A DNA stretch of 64,000 nt from Echinarachnius parma. Taxonomy: Eukaryota > Echinodermata > Echinoidea > Clypeasteroida > Echinarachniidae. Below the pieces are notes generated by a model. The model made no database searches and was not told the origin of the DNA. It saw only the letters and a list, made by a program, of their open reading frames with translations. The translations under genes and the position numbers were made by a program. The stretch lies in the NCBI GenBank assembly GCA_037951105.1, contig JBAMJV010001308.1, positions 149,551 to 213,550 of the forward strand, given 5' to 3'. Positions 33,788-43,914 of this stretch are shown one piece after another (positions within the stretch are counted from its first letter, which is position 1; the number at the start of each line of letters is the position of its first letter).

Positions 33788-34195
33788 TCAGTGGCGCACC
33801 CACGATTTTTTAAAGAGGGGGGGGGGGGGGGGGTGGGTTGTCCGTAACAAAAAATCGAAGCCGAGAGACCATGTACCTTCAAAGTTGAAATCCCCTCTCA
33901 GTGGGGTGGGGGTGGGGGGGGGGGGGAGGGGGGGGGGGGGTGTCCGTAAATTTGTTTTCGAAACCGAGACCAAGTACTTTCAAAATGTTCGAGCCCAAGA
34001 CCGGTCAAGACAAGGTTATAGTCGGTCGAGACCAGGTTTTAGACGGTCGAGACCGCTTAAAAGTAGTCTCCAGACCGGCTAAAATTTGAAAAAAGGGGGG
34101 GGAGGGGTTCAAACCCCCCAAAACAGCATTTTGGGGGTCAAAGGGGGGGGGGGGGGGTTAACCCCCAACCCCCCCCCCCCCCCCCCCCCTGGGTA
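33788..34195. repeat. Poly-G/poly-C-rich dispersed repeat
   Basis: CAGTGGCGCACCCACGATTT is followed by three long G runs (from 33818, 33905 and 34144) and a C run (34165-34190), with GTCCGTAA and GAAACCGAGACC words repeated between them. The G runs could fold as quadruplexes. No coding capacity. Confidence 0.7.
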
Positions 34196-34401
34196 CGTCG
34201 AAGCAAATATGTAGCAATTTTATCATCCGTAACTTGCATTTCCTTTTGCACTCACTGGTGACTTTAAAGGAACTACAGCGTCTAGATGGCCTAATTCTCT
34301 ACAACTAATTTTTTCTCAAGAAAACTAATTTGGCAGTCATTTCCCATGAAATCAATCGATCTTTGGGTACAGTACAATACAATACAATATAAGTTCTTAT
34401 A

Positions 34402-34912
34402 CAGGGCGGCCCCAAAAAACGGAACAGGGCTCTTCCCAAAATAAAGTACCTACATGTTTATGTCTATCGGATAGGGTGTCTTTTCCAATGAAAAACGATA
34501 CCAAGAACAGTAATTTTGGTCGTGTAGTTTTTGTTTTAGGACGCTGTGAGTGAGTCCATGTCAGGTGCTAATTTTTGTCAATTTTTACCAAGTCAATGCC
34601 AGTTAAATCCCACTCCCTGCCCCTAATACCATTGAGCGACCGTGCTCATTGTGCACACTAAGAATGGCGCGCGTTGTTCAACGCTATGAAAGTCGGTATG
34701 TGCGATGCATCAAGCACTGGCTCGGTAAAAATTGACAAAAAAGATAACGTGACATGGTGTCACTCACAGCGCCCTAAAACAAAAACTACACGACCAAATT
34801 GACTGTTCTGGGTATCGTTGTTCATTTGAAAAGACACCCTATCCGATGGACATACTACATGTGTTACTTTATTTTGGGAAGTGGCCAGTTCCGGTTTTTT
34901 TGGGCCACCCTG
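34402..34912. mobile_element. TA-flanked foldback MITE (CAGGGCGGCCCC)
   Basis: TA on both sides (34400-34401 and 34913-34914). Ends are CAGGGCGGCCCCAAAAAACG and GGTTTTTTTGGGCCACCCTG. Arms of about 160 bp share CATATCGGATAGGGTGTCTT-like and GTGTAGTTTTTGTTTTAGG words. TA duplication and CAGGG ends fit a Tc1/mariner-type element. Sits in the 3' tail of the LINE fragment. Confidence 0.85.
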
Positions 34913-35280
34913 TATAGCGCTAAATACATAAATGTTTCATAGTGCTTTACATACTTAACTAATAAATGAACAATATGAATATAAAGTAAATGAAATACAT
35001 AATAATCAATACATTAAATACATGAAATACAATTGAATACATAACCAGACAATGAACTTGCAAATATGCATAATAGATTACTGCATATTTAATTTTTTGT
35101 TTACCTAGTGAACAGGTGGGTCTTGAGTAGTTTTTGTGAGAATCCAATGAGGGTGCTAGTCGTATTGGGAGAGGGAGATGATTCCACCTACGTGGAGCAT
35201 ACATAACAAATGAGTTGTCGCCGGATTTAGAATGGGATCTAGGAATTTGGAGCATTGTAATGTCAGAGTTTGAGCGGAGA

Positions 35281-35452
35281 CCTGGGCCCCGTTGCAGAAA
35301 GAGATACAATCGATTGTAAGTTAGGATTGATCGTAAGTCAGATCACGTGTGCTAGATGCGGAAATCTGATTGGTTGAAACGCGCTAATTTTCTGACTTAC
35401 GATCCATCCTAACTTACAATCGATTGTATCTCTTTCTGCAACGGGGCCCAGG
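35281..35452. mobile_element. MITE A, intact copy
   Basis: 172 bp with nearly perfect inverted arms: CCTGGGCCCCGTTGCAGAAA / TTTCTGCAACGGGGCCCAGG, then GATACAATCGATTGTAAGTT / AACTTACAATCGATTGTATC. Same family as the interrupted copy at 9364-10770. It splits the RT tail of the LINE fragment. Non-coding. Confidence 0.9.
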
Positions 35453-37557
35453 TCTAGAATTACGAAACGATATGAGAGAGCGAAGATAGCTAGGGGTGTT
35501 ATTTTCAAGGGTAATCAGTAAATATCTAATTGTCCTGGGAACGCCCCTTTCAAATCGCTAAAATGTGACGTCATCTAAAGAACTTCGCAGCCCATAATCT
35601 CTGTACACGACGCCCCTCTAAATTCTCTAGATGACGGATGCTGATGAATTGCTAATTGAGATTTGGCATCAGAAAACTAGCCGAATATCATTACTGTGTT
35701 TATTTGTATGGAGTTTTTTTTCGGCAGATCTAATTTACAAGTCATGAACTATGGGATAAGTGCCAAAATACATTGTATTCTTTAGTTCTTTTAAAGGATG
35801 CAGCTCCCAAATTGAACAAAGGAAAACCAGGGCGTGCTTGCAATAGTAAATTGGTGACAAATGGTAATCACATGATGTCTATATTCATAACCCAAATTTG
35901 AAATGCACTCTTAGTGGTTGTTGCTGTCACAATTCATACTCATTAAAAGAAGATTTTATTGACGAATTGAAACAAAATTAGGTTGTTCTGTTTATACCCT
36001 CAAAGGTTGATCTCCACAAACAATTCGAATGTATAATCGACAATAAAGTCCGCATTTGTTTATCAAAAGTACCTGCTTTTGTGTTTACATAATGAACTCA
36101 TCTCCTCGGATGTAGGTAACATCATTTTGTGTCTGTTTATGAAGGGCGTGTGCTCCATAAACAGGAGCCTATGATGGCACGTGCGGAATTTTCATTCTCC
36201 AATTTTGTCGTAATTTGATTTTATCAAAGTATACCAAAACATTTTGGGTAATTTTATTGTTGATATTGCCGATATTATTTGTAATGTTATTGTCTATTTT
36301 GTAGCAAGCAAGTAGGAAGAAAATAATGAATTGATATATTTATATTTCCTGTATGGTTTTACTTATAGTCCAGTCAATCTAGCAAATATTAGGGGGTAAC
36401 CTCGGCAAAATTGCAACATGGGATTTTTCTTCGAAATTCCGTTCAGGAAACTCCTCTGAACCACATACTAAAAGTCATAAGAAATCGAAGATTGGGAAAG
36501 TGGTTTAATTTGCATTATGAAGATAATTAGCTAATTTGCATATTTCTGAAATGTGGTCAGGGGTCATTTTCTATCTAGGAATAGTACACTAGTAATCAAA
36601 ACAAATATTCTAAGGTATTTTGGGGCAAAGAATCCATTTCCGGTGCTCGTTTGCAAGTACCATATGGGCAACACCCTGAAATCCAAGATGGCTGCCCCTA
36701 ATTTGCATATTTATAAATATTATCGGTTTTCAATGGCTACAGCTTCTAATCAATAAGCAATAATTACAGGGTTTTTTCTTTAATCATGTTCTAAATGTGT
36801 ATTAAAGATACTTCAGCTTGGTTGCCGCCTTGGCAATCTCTAGCAATGCATATAATTAGCATAATTAGATTATTTACACAATTTGCATATTCCCAGAAAT
36901 CAGGTAAAATCGTGGATATTTTTATTTATTAATTTCCTCTCATAGGGTGGATGGCCCTTTCAGCGCAGCTGATTTTCAAAGGGGTCCACAAACATAAAAA
37001 TAACAATAAATATACAGTGAATTATACAATGAAATAACATGTAAAACGTGTAAATGCAAGAAGTAAGGCAATGAATAATGTACATGTAGTTACAACAAGT
37101 TACATCTAGCAAATAAATGTACAAAACAAACAAACTAAAAGACAGTTAATTGCAGAAATTCAACTAGAACGACAACAAACATACGAGTAAAACTTTAAAA
37201 CCAATAACATAATACAAAAACATCAAGATAAACAAAAGAAACAAACAACAAGACAGGACTAAGGGGTTGGTATAATATTTATCACGTTAATAGTATTACA
37301 AAAAGAAAGACAAAAAAGAAGTATGCATGTATAACTATAACATAACCAGAAAATATCCAATTAAAAGTAAAAAGGGGAAGACAAAGTTCAGTCTGCAATT
37401 TCATTCGAATTAATGGTGCGAACAAAGGTAGCCAGTGTGTTTAAGGTTCGCGTTTCAAAAGAGAGACAATTGAATAATTTGGAGCTATGATAAAAGAAAC
37501 TTCTTCTCAAAAACTCGGTCTTGGGCTTTGGAAGCAGGATTTTATAATCGCTATTTT

Positions 37558-38985
37558 TTAAGTTGTGAGGATTATGTCGTAATTCAACTCGTGAAGATAA
37601 GTTGGAGTTATGTCATGCATTATTTTGAATAACATGATTAAATTGCCTCTTTCCCATCTATCAACAATTGGGACTACCTTTGCTTGTTGGTAGATTTCGC
37701 GAGTTCTTTGCTTAAAAGGTGCCTTAATCATAATCCGCACAGCTCTATTCTGTAGAACACGTAGCTTATTTAACACGACTTGAGTAGCATTGTTCCAAAT
37801 TATAGAGCAATAATCAAAGTGTGTTTGAATAATACTAAAGTATAGCATTCTAGCAGTACACAAGTCAACAATAAGTCTTACTTTACGAAAGAGAAATAAT
37901 CCTTGGACAACTTTTTTGCGTACATGGTCTATATGCAGTTTCCAATTCAAACTAGGATCAAGAATTACGCCAAGATATTTACAACTATAAACTTCATATA
38001 AACTGCATTATTACCAATGTGTATATTTAAATTTACATTATGAAACTGCTTTACTCTTTTCTGGGATCCAACAAGCATATATTCAGTTTTGCTCATGTTA
38101 AGTATCAGCCTGTTAGCATTCAGCCATAAAGTTATAGAATTTAAATCATCATTAACCTTGTTCGATACATCATTGGCACTATTGGAAGAGTAGTATATAC
38201 ACGTATCATCTGCAAATAATGAAATAGATGAATGCTTCACCACATTTGCAATGTCATTTATAAATATTAGGAATAACATCGGTCCCAAAATAGATCCTTG
38301 TGGAACTCCGCACTCTACTTTCCCAGAAGATGAAGTTATACCATTAACTTTAGTGACTTGAGTGCGCTCACTCAAATAATTGTTAAACCAAGATGCGCTG
38401 TTTAGATCAAATCCATACCATTCGAGTTTCTTTACGAGCAGATTGTGATCTACAGTATCAAACGCTTTCTTTAAATCCAACGCTACACATGCGGTTACCA
38501 GACCGTTATCCATATTAGAGAATAGATCTTCAGTTAAGGTTCAAGAGGGCTGTTGCGGATGAATAATTTTGGCGAAATCCAGATTGGTGACTATACAACA
38601 ACGAGTTTTGTGTGAGATGTTTAGTGACCTGTTCATGCACAATCCTCTCAATAACTTTAGATAGAATCGGGAGAATCGAGATTGGTCGATAGTTCGACAA
38701 TTCAAAAGCATCCCCACTTTTGAATATGGGGATTAATAATGCAATATTCCATTCCTTCGGGATTACGCCACTGGTTAGAGACAAATTTATCAAGTGTGTC
38801 AATGGTGAGACAATGTAGGACATTGCCATTTTAATGATTTTAGCCGGTAAGTCATCCAAACCAGTGGCCTTATATTCAGGAATATTTTTCAACACTCTTT
38901 TTACATATTCAATCAGAACAGCCTTAAATTCAAATGTTGTATCTGCCCTTTTTAAAAAGGAAGTAAAATCACCATCTGACAACAA
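37558..38985 (-). pseudogene. LINE reverse transcriptase (broken ORF2)
   Basis: Three pieces. 38985-38530: AKIIKMAMSYIVSPLTHLIN, GVIPKEWNIALLIPIFKSGD, NYRPISILPILSKVIERIV and HQSGFRQNYSSATAL, the fingers/palm. 38513-37965: ALDLKKAFDTVDH, CGVPQGSILGPMLF and catalytic SLFADDTCIYY, then LWLNANRLILNMSKTEYM. 37950-37558: RMLYFSIIQTHFDYCSIIW and LQNRAVRIMIKAPF. Stops and frame changes separate the pieces. The upstream endonuclease is missing. Confidence 0.9.
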
Positions 38986-39059
38986 CTTTTTTGCAAGAGA
39001 TACATGGGTACTTAATCATTTAAAGTTAAAAAGACAAAAGGTTTTTCAAAGTGTGTACC

Positions 39060-39491
39060 TCACAGTCTGTCGAGATCGTTCAGGGTTCGGACGGACACGA
39101 CCGCGTTGTCTTTGGTCAGTGCACGAATTTTCCCGTCAATCGTCCACGCTTTCGCGATCGATGGGCATTTGAGTGTCTCTCTCATGATTTGTTGGCGAGC
39201 GGCTGTCAGGTGTTCGCGGATGAAGATCTGTGTTTTTTTCAGTTTGGTTTTCGCGGCATAGACGCGTTGACGGACATTGTACCTCGCAAACTTGATGATG
39301 AGGGGTCTTGGCTGGGGTCGGGCTCCGTCGTCCATCGTACGCTTCTTCGTGTAGAGGCGATGGCTTCGATCGATGTATATATGGCCTTCACATCGACTTC
39401 CAGCTTGGAGTTGAGGAGCTGCAACGCGACTTCGTCGGTGTTTTCCCCGTTCTGCTCTGCCACTCCGTATAACACCCAGAAGGTAAACAAG
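39060..39491 (-). pseudogene. LINE ORF1 protein C-terminal part
   Basis: The minus strand reads PRPLIIKFARYNVRQRVYAA, KTQIFIREHLTAARQQIMRE and AWTIDGKIRALTKDN, the nucleic-acid-chaperone C-terminal pattern of Jockey/CR1-type ORF1 proteins. Upstream, in another frame, come VALQLLNSKLEVDVKAIY and a polar linker. A frameshift near 39350 separates the two parts. Confidence 0.7.
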
Positions 39492-39789
39492 ACGCAGAAG
39501 GTAACACCCAGAAGGTAAAAAAGACGAGAAATACCACTTTTTCAAGGTTTTGAGGGGCAGCAAATCCATTTATGATACCTAATTCGACGTATCACCTTGG
39601 CAACCCACATCAATCCAAGATGGCCGCGTTTGTCATTTTAAAAATAGATAATGCTATATGCCACTTTCAAGGCATTTATTCTATAAGAGTATAATGTTTT
39701 GACTGTTAGCAACCAACTACATTAAAATTCAAGTTGTCTAATTGCTACTTCCAATAATGGAGAGTCCAAAAATAATAATACAGTATTAA

Positions 39790-40218
39790 AGGGGTAGTTT
39801 AGTTTTGGTAGAGAGTGTGCTGCACATCACAATTTTTGGGTGAGGTAATGAAAAACTGAGTGTCGAATTTGAGAGAACATGCAATTTTAATGGCAGAATA
39901 AACTTTATTTGGTCAAAATCGACCCAGAAACGGCTGAAATATCAATAAATATATCTAATCTTATAATTATTTGGGGCCCAAATAATTAGACGATTTTTCA
40001 AAAAATAAAAAAAACGCTTCCACTTTTTCAAAAATTTTCAAAAGTGTTTTTTTAAATAGTTGTTGATGATCTCTCTATTTAATCATTATTTCAATAAAAC
40101 ATCACATGCATAATTTTGTTTGAAAAATGGTTGAAACCAATGCCTTCTTAGAAAGCGCCCTCTTGTGTTTTAATGGCTCTTTTTGAATGATAACGGGCTT
40201 TTTACTTTTCGGGTTCCA
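39790..40218. mobile_element. TTAA MITE (AGGGATAGTTGAG family), truncated
   Basis: TTAA then AGGGGTAGTTTAGTTTTGGT, followed by GAGGTAATGAAAAACTGAGT and GGCAGAATAAACTTTATTTG as in the copy at 16121. The right terminal repeat is missing; the sequence runs into the inner end of the foldback arm near 40225. Confidence 0.8.
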
Positions 40219-41128
40219 AAATAGACTAAATTTGGGGGAATATGCAAATTAGGTAAATAACCTAATTATGTAATAGTGCATTGCTAGAGGTTGCCAAGGT
40301 GGCAACTAATCTGAAATATCTTTACTACATATTTAGAACATGAATGAAAATTAATAATATGAAATTATTGCTTATTAGAGGCTCTAACCACTGAAAATCA
40401 ATAATATTCATAAATATGGAAATAAGGGGCAGCCATCTTGGCTTTTAGGGTGTTGCCCATACGGCACATGCAAATGAGCAGCGTAAATGGATTCCTTGCA
40501 CCAAATTACCCTAGAGTAATCATTTTTATCAATATTCCTAGAAAGAAAATAACCCCTGACCAAATTTCAGAAATATGCAAATTAGCTATTTATCTTTACA
40601 ATGCAAATTAAACCACTTTCCCGAGCTTCGATTTCTTAGGACTTTTATAATGTTGTTCAGAGGAGTTTCCTGAACGGTATTCCAAAGAAAATTCCCATGT
40701 TGCAATTTTGCCGAGGTCAAGACCCTATATTGACTGGACTATTAGTAGATTGGCCTACAGTGATTTTCACTATAAACCTATAGTATGGCATCAGCGACGT
40801 ATTGGATTTTGAGGATCGTTTGATTACTCCTTGATTGATTTATTTTTATTATTAATTAAAACAAATCAAATATGGAAAAAGTTAAAGGTTTCAAATGATT
40901 TAGTTGTACGGAATGGTTTTCTTAAATCCTGATTTGAATTATCAAAGTAGTGCATTTTGCCAATAACGTTTTCTTTTAACTCAACCCGTGTGGGGGGGGG
41001 GGGGGGGTAAAGGTTTTTGATACCTCACAAAAGAAAGGAGGGGTCGGGGTTTAAGAGGTTTTTTGTTGATTTATAGTTTTGATACGTGGTTATTAACAAA
41101 CAGACTTGGCTGTCTCTCCATTTTACAG

Positions 41129-41395
41129 GAGTTCTGAACCACATCTTCATGATGGAAGACTGATGGTAACCCTTTGTCATAATCACAATCACCCAGTCAT
41201 GGCAGCTGATGCTCTTCGACACAGAGATGTATCAGCAAAAGTCAGAGAAAAACTGGTCGGTATTTTCAAAGAAGGCTTCACCCCAGCAAAGGCACTCGAT
41301 CTACACAAGTATGACCTCCAAGTTGAACACGGGGACAATTATGCGGTAGTGAGTGCAGATAGGATTGTCTGTCCAGACCTGAGCTACAGTTACAG
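41129..41395 (+). CDS. SWIM-protein gene, second recognised exon
   Basis: Bounded by TTTTACAG and CAG|GTACAG. It is open throughout in the frame entered from exon 1 and encodes TLCHNHNHPVMAADALRHRD, FKEGFTPAKALDLHKYDLQ and VSADRIVCPDLSYSYR, all typical of the N-terminal half of this family. It ends in phase 2 and continues in phase into exon 3. Confidence 0.85.
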
Positions 41396-41737
41396 GTACA
41401 GAATAAATGTTACAGATTTTTATAAATTTGATTTTTGTCGAGCCCAACGTAGGTGGAGGGAGCTAACTAACGGATCCAAACCCTTACAATAATTTGAATA
41501 ACTTTCCAACCCTGCATCTGTTTGTAAACAAACTTGATTGGTAGGTCCCCTATATCGGCCTTCATGATATTCTGGGGTCAAAGGTCACATAAGGTGGGAG
41601 GTCAAATGTGAAATTTTACCACGATTTACAATATTGAGAGCACAACTCAATCTATAGTGACTTCAATTCTTAACCAGACAGTTACGTGCCTAGAATCATC
41701 TTTGTGATATTATGATTTAGGGGGCCATGTCCTTTAA

Positions 41738-42176
41738 AGGAACTACAGCATCTAGATGGCCTAATTGTCACAATCAGGCTCTCTATAAGTAATTTTTCAT
41801 CAAGAAAAAGAATGTAATTTCCCATGAAATCAATCAATTTGGGGGTAATTAGTAAATATCCAATTGTCCTGGGAACGCCCCTTTTAAATCGACAAAATGT
41901 GACGTCATCTAAAGAACTTCGCCCCGTACACGACCCCTATCTGAATTCTGTAGATGACGTAAGCCGATGAATTGTCAATCACAAATGTCAATCACGCCGC
42001 TAATGTTGGACCCTAAATGTAAACTGGCTGCTAAGTGAGATTTGGCATCAGAAAAAATTAGCCTAATATCACTACTGTGTTTATTTTCATGGAGTTTTTT
42101 TTTTGTTCGGCAGACCTAGTTTACAAGTCATGAACTATGGAATAAGTGCCAAAGTATGTTGTATTCTTTAATTCCT
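41738..42176. mobile_element. TTAA MITE family AGGAACTACAGC, intact copy
   Basis: TTAA at 41734-41737 and 42177-42180; ends AGGAACTACAGCATCTAG and AATTCCT. Lies in the 840-bp intron between exons 2 and 3, its right end about 55 bp from the splice acceptor. Non-coding. Confidence 0.85.
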
Positions 42177-42235
42177 TTAAGGAATGTAACTGCATTGTAG
42201 ATTACAATGACAATATTTTATTTCTTTTCCTTCAG

Positions 42236-43015
42236 GTTATACTACAAGAACTTCAGTGCCAAGTATGGCGACACAAAGGGTGAGCAGGTGCTACAAAACT
42301 TGGAGGACAAGTTTAAGGAGTATGATGAGACAACAGGTGGGAAAGGAGCGCGAATGGGAGAGGACAGAGAGGACCGGAAAACTTCATGACTGATGACAGC
42401 TTATCAGAAAGCCAGGCTTTAGAGAGCGTGTACCCCGAATCCACCTTGCTCTTGTGCATCTTTCATGTTCTTCAAACTTTCTGGAGATATTTGTGGGACT
42501 CAAACAATGGTGTCAGAAAAGAGCACCGACCAGCTCTACTTTACCTGCTGAAGGACATGGTATACTCCCAAACCATCGACAAGCTAGAGGAGAATTACCA
42601 GAAAGCTGCCAATGATGTGATTCTCCAGAGCTACAAAGGGGTTGCTGCCCACATGAAGGACATCTGCGATCGCAGAACCTCTAGGGCAGTTTGCCATCGT
42701 GAAGGCATGAATGTGCGTGGAAACAACACCAACAACTTTGCTGATGCTTCTGAAGGACCAGATATTCGAGAGAACGAAAGCGTACAATGTCATCCAGCTA
42801 GTGGACTTTTTAGCCACACGCCTTGAGGCCTATTATGAGAGACGCCTGCTGGACATCTGCAACAATAGGCTAGATAGAGCCCTGCAACCACGCTTTCTGC
42901 CTCACCACTCACTTGGCTCAAGGATTCACCAATCCAGGATTGTCTGCAATGGAGACATGACATTCACCGTTGGACATGTCGTTGGGTGTGTGTACCTGTT
43001 TGATAGGAAAAACAG
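42236..43015 (+). pseudogene. SWIM-protein gene, third exon with deletion and frameshifts
   Basis: Enters in phase after CCTTCAG with LYYKNFSAKYGDTKGEQVL. Near 42345 the frame breaks: the next family block, GRGQRGPENFMTDDS, is in another frame and the stretch that normally separates them, with the first catalytic aspartates of the MULE core, is absent. Then come LLCIFHVLQTFWRYLW (MULE CxxH), MNVRGNNTNNFADAS, a second frameshift near 42745, LKDQIFERTKAYNVIQLVDF, LLDICNNRLDRALQPRFLPH, and a third frameshift in a TG run near 42985 before VCTCLIGKT. Donor CAG|GTAAGC. Confidence 0.8.
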
Positions 43016-43652
43016 GTAAGCAAATTCACCTAAGGGAAAGTCTACCCTGAAAAAGTTCGAGTAGAAAAATAAAAGGAACAGGACATTAACATTTTTAGCA
43101 ATTTCTGATTAAAAATTAAAAAAAAGTTATGAATTTTTGAAGATATGTTCTATCAAAGACAAATCGGCAACTATGTCATGAACATGTAACATGCGAGCTC
43201 TTTTTCCATGTGCCCTGTGTATGAAATTCCATAACATTCTGTTTTCTTTGTTATTAATGACGGAATATATTTTCCCCATGCAAAGCTTGTAGCATGTTTG
43301 CAATTATTATATGTAGGGTCCATAGTGTACGATTGAAAATTGTCTTAATGGAAAAATTAAAATGTCTGAATTGTTAGTACGTATACTCTCTTCTCATACA
43401 TACCCCCTTCAAATTTGGATGTACTTCTGCACACAAACTTGGAGACTGGCTTCTAGTTTGTGTCTTCAGATCAGCATAAAGAAATGACTACATGGAAGAC
43501 AAGTCACAATAAAACATTCCTTCCATCTAAGGGTGTACAAAATAGATGATTAACTGTTATTTTCCCCAAAGTGCATGCTGATTTGTATCCTCGCTATATG
43601 CCTGAATGTATAATGTGTAACAAAACGAAATACTCCTTTATCTTCATTCCAG
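43016..43652 (+). other. Intron splitting the SWIM zinc finger
   Basis: 637 bp, GTAAGC to CATTCCAG. Removal joins TGTACCTGTTTG...AAAACAG to GTGGACCTTGCAAACAC so that CTCLIGKTGGPCKH is restored as a CxCx8CxH SWIM finger. No element recognised inside. Confidence 0.8.
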
Positions 43653-43914
43653 GTGGACCTTGCAAACACAAGTTCATCGTTGTCAAGAAGTACAGGCTTA
43701 CTTCCGGGAACTACATACCAGTTAACGATTCCGATATGAGGCGTGTGCTGTTCAGAGTAGCTACTGGGACCAACAGCCAACCACATGATGACTGGTTCTC
43801 ATCTCTTCATGTGGATAATCCAAGAAGTCAGGTTGAACTGGCTCCTGAGACTCAAGAGGTAGAGGGTTTCGCAAATGCATGTAGTTCTGAAGGCACAGGA
43901 CCAACAGCAGCCGT
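43653..43914 (+). CDS. SWIM-protein gene, fourth exon, part before the insertion
   Basis: Encodes GGPCKHKFIVVKKYRLTSGN and FRVATGTNSQPHDDWFSSL, the end of the SWIM finger and the segment that follows it in this family, then an acidic Glu/Ser linker. The reading frame then runs into the inserted element (PRKKAVST...) and stops at 43957. Confidence 0.8.

Larger units (their letters stand above)
34368..35508 (-). mobile_element. LINE 3' fragment with two MITEs inside
   Basis: The minus strand encodes PSYLRSLISF and then, after the interruption at 35281-35452, GLRSNSDITMLQIPRSHSKS and APRRWNHLPLPIRLAPSLDS, the RT C-terminal tail. The 3' end carries TAGCGCTAAATAC and ends in repeated TATTG (minus strand). 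5'-truncated copy inserted in a TTAA MITE. Confidence 0.75.
34268..35790. mobile_element. TTAA MITE family AGGAACTACAGC, copy 1, split by a LINE
   Basis: TTAA at 34264-34267 and 35791-35794. The left piece (to about 34367) and right piece (from about 35509) are colinear with the intact copy at 41738-42176: CATCTAGATGGCCTAATT, CCCATGAAATCAATC, CAATTGTCCTGGGAACGCCC, GTGACGTCATCTAAAGAACT and GAGATTTGGCATCAGAAAA. The intervening 1.1 kb is a LINE tail with two further insertions. Confidence 0.85.
36935..39550 (-). mobile_element. CR1/Jockey-like LINE with ORF1 and RT remains
   Basis: Minus strand. 3' UTR from 36935 (GGGTGGATGGCCC end shared with the LINE at 25.3 kb), RT at 37558-38985, then ORF1 pieces at 39060-39491 directly upstream, with no room for the endonuclease domain. 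The copy therefore carries a large internal deletion as well as stops and frameshifts. It sits in the loop of the surrounding foldback element. Confidence 0.85.
36366..40741. mobile_element. Foldback element with ~530-bp arms, hosting a LINE
   Basis: 36366-36900 and 40235-40741 are reverse complements: TAGTCCAGTCAATCTAG / ATATTGACTGGACTA at the tips, CTCGGCAAAATTGCAACATG / CATGTTGCAATTTTGCCGAG, CAAGATGGCTGCCCCTAATT / AAGGGGCAGCCATCTTGG, and GTTGCCGCCTTGGCAATCTC / GAGGTTGCCAAGGTGGCAAC. The interior is taken up by a LINE and a truncated TTAA MITE, so nothing of an original internal gene is left. Confidence 0.85.
33787..41128 (+). other. 7.3-kb intron packed with nested transposons
   Basis: GT (GTCAGT) at the start, TTTTACAG at the end. 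Removing it joins AAACG to GAGTTCT so that the frame reads ELKYKR then SSEPHLHD without a break (phase 2). Contents in order: G-rich repeats, a TTAA MITE with a LINE fragment and two more MITEs inside it, a foldback element with a LINE and a TTAA MITE inside it, and a poly-G tract. Confidence 0.65.

Noticed and set aside
32688..33973. Gly/Pro-rich frames
   Set aside because: Poly-G and poly-C tract translations in dispersed repeats.
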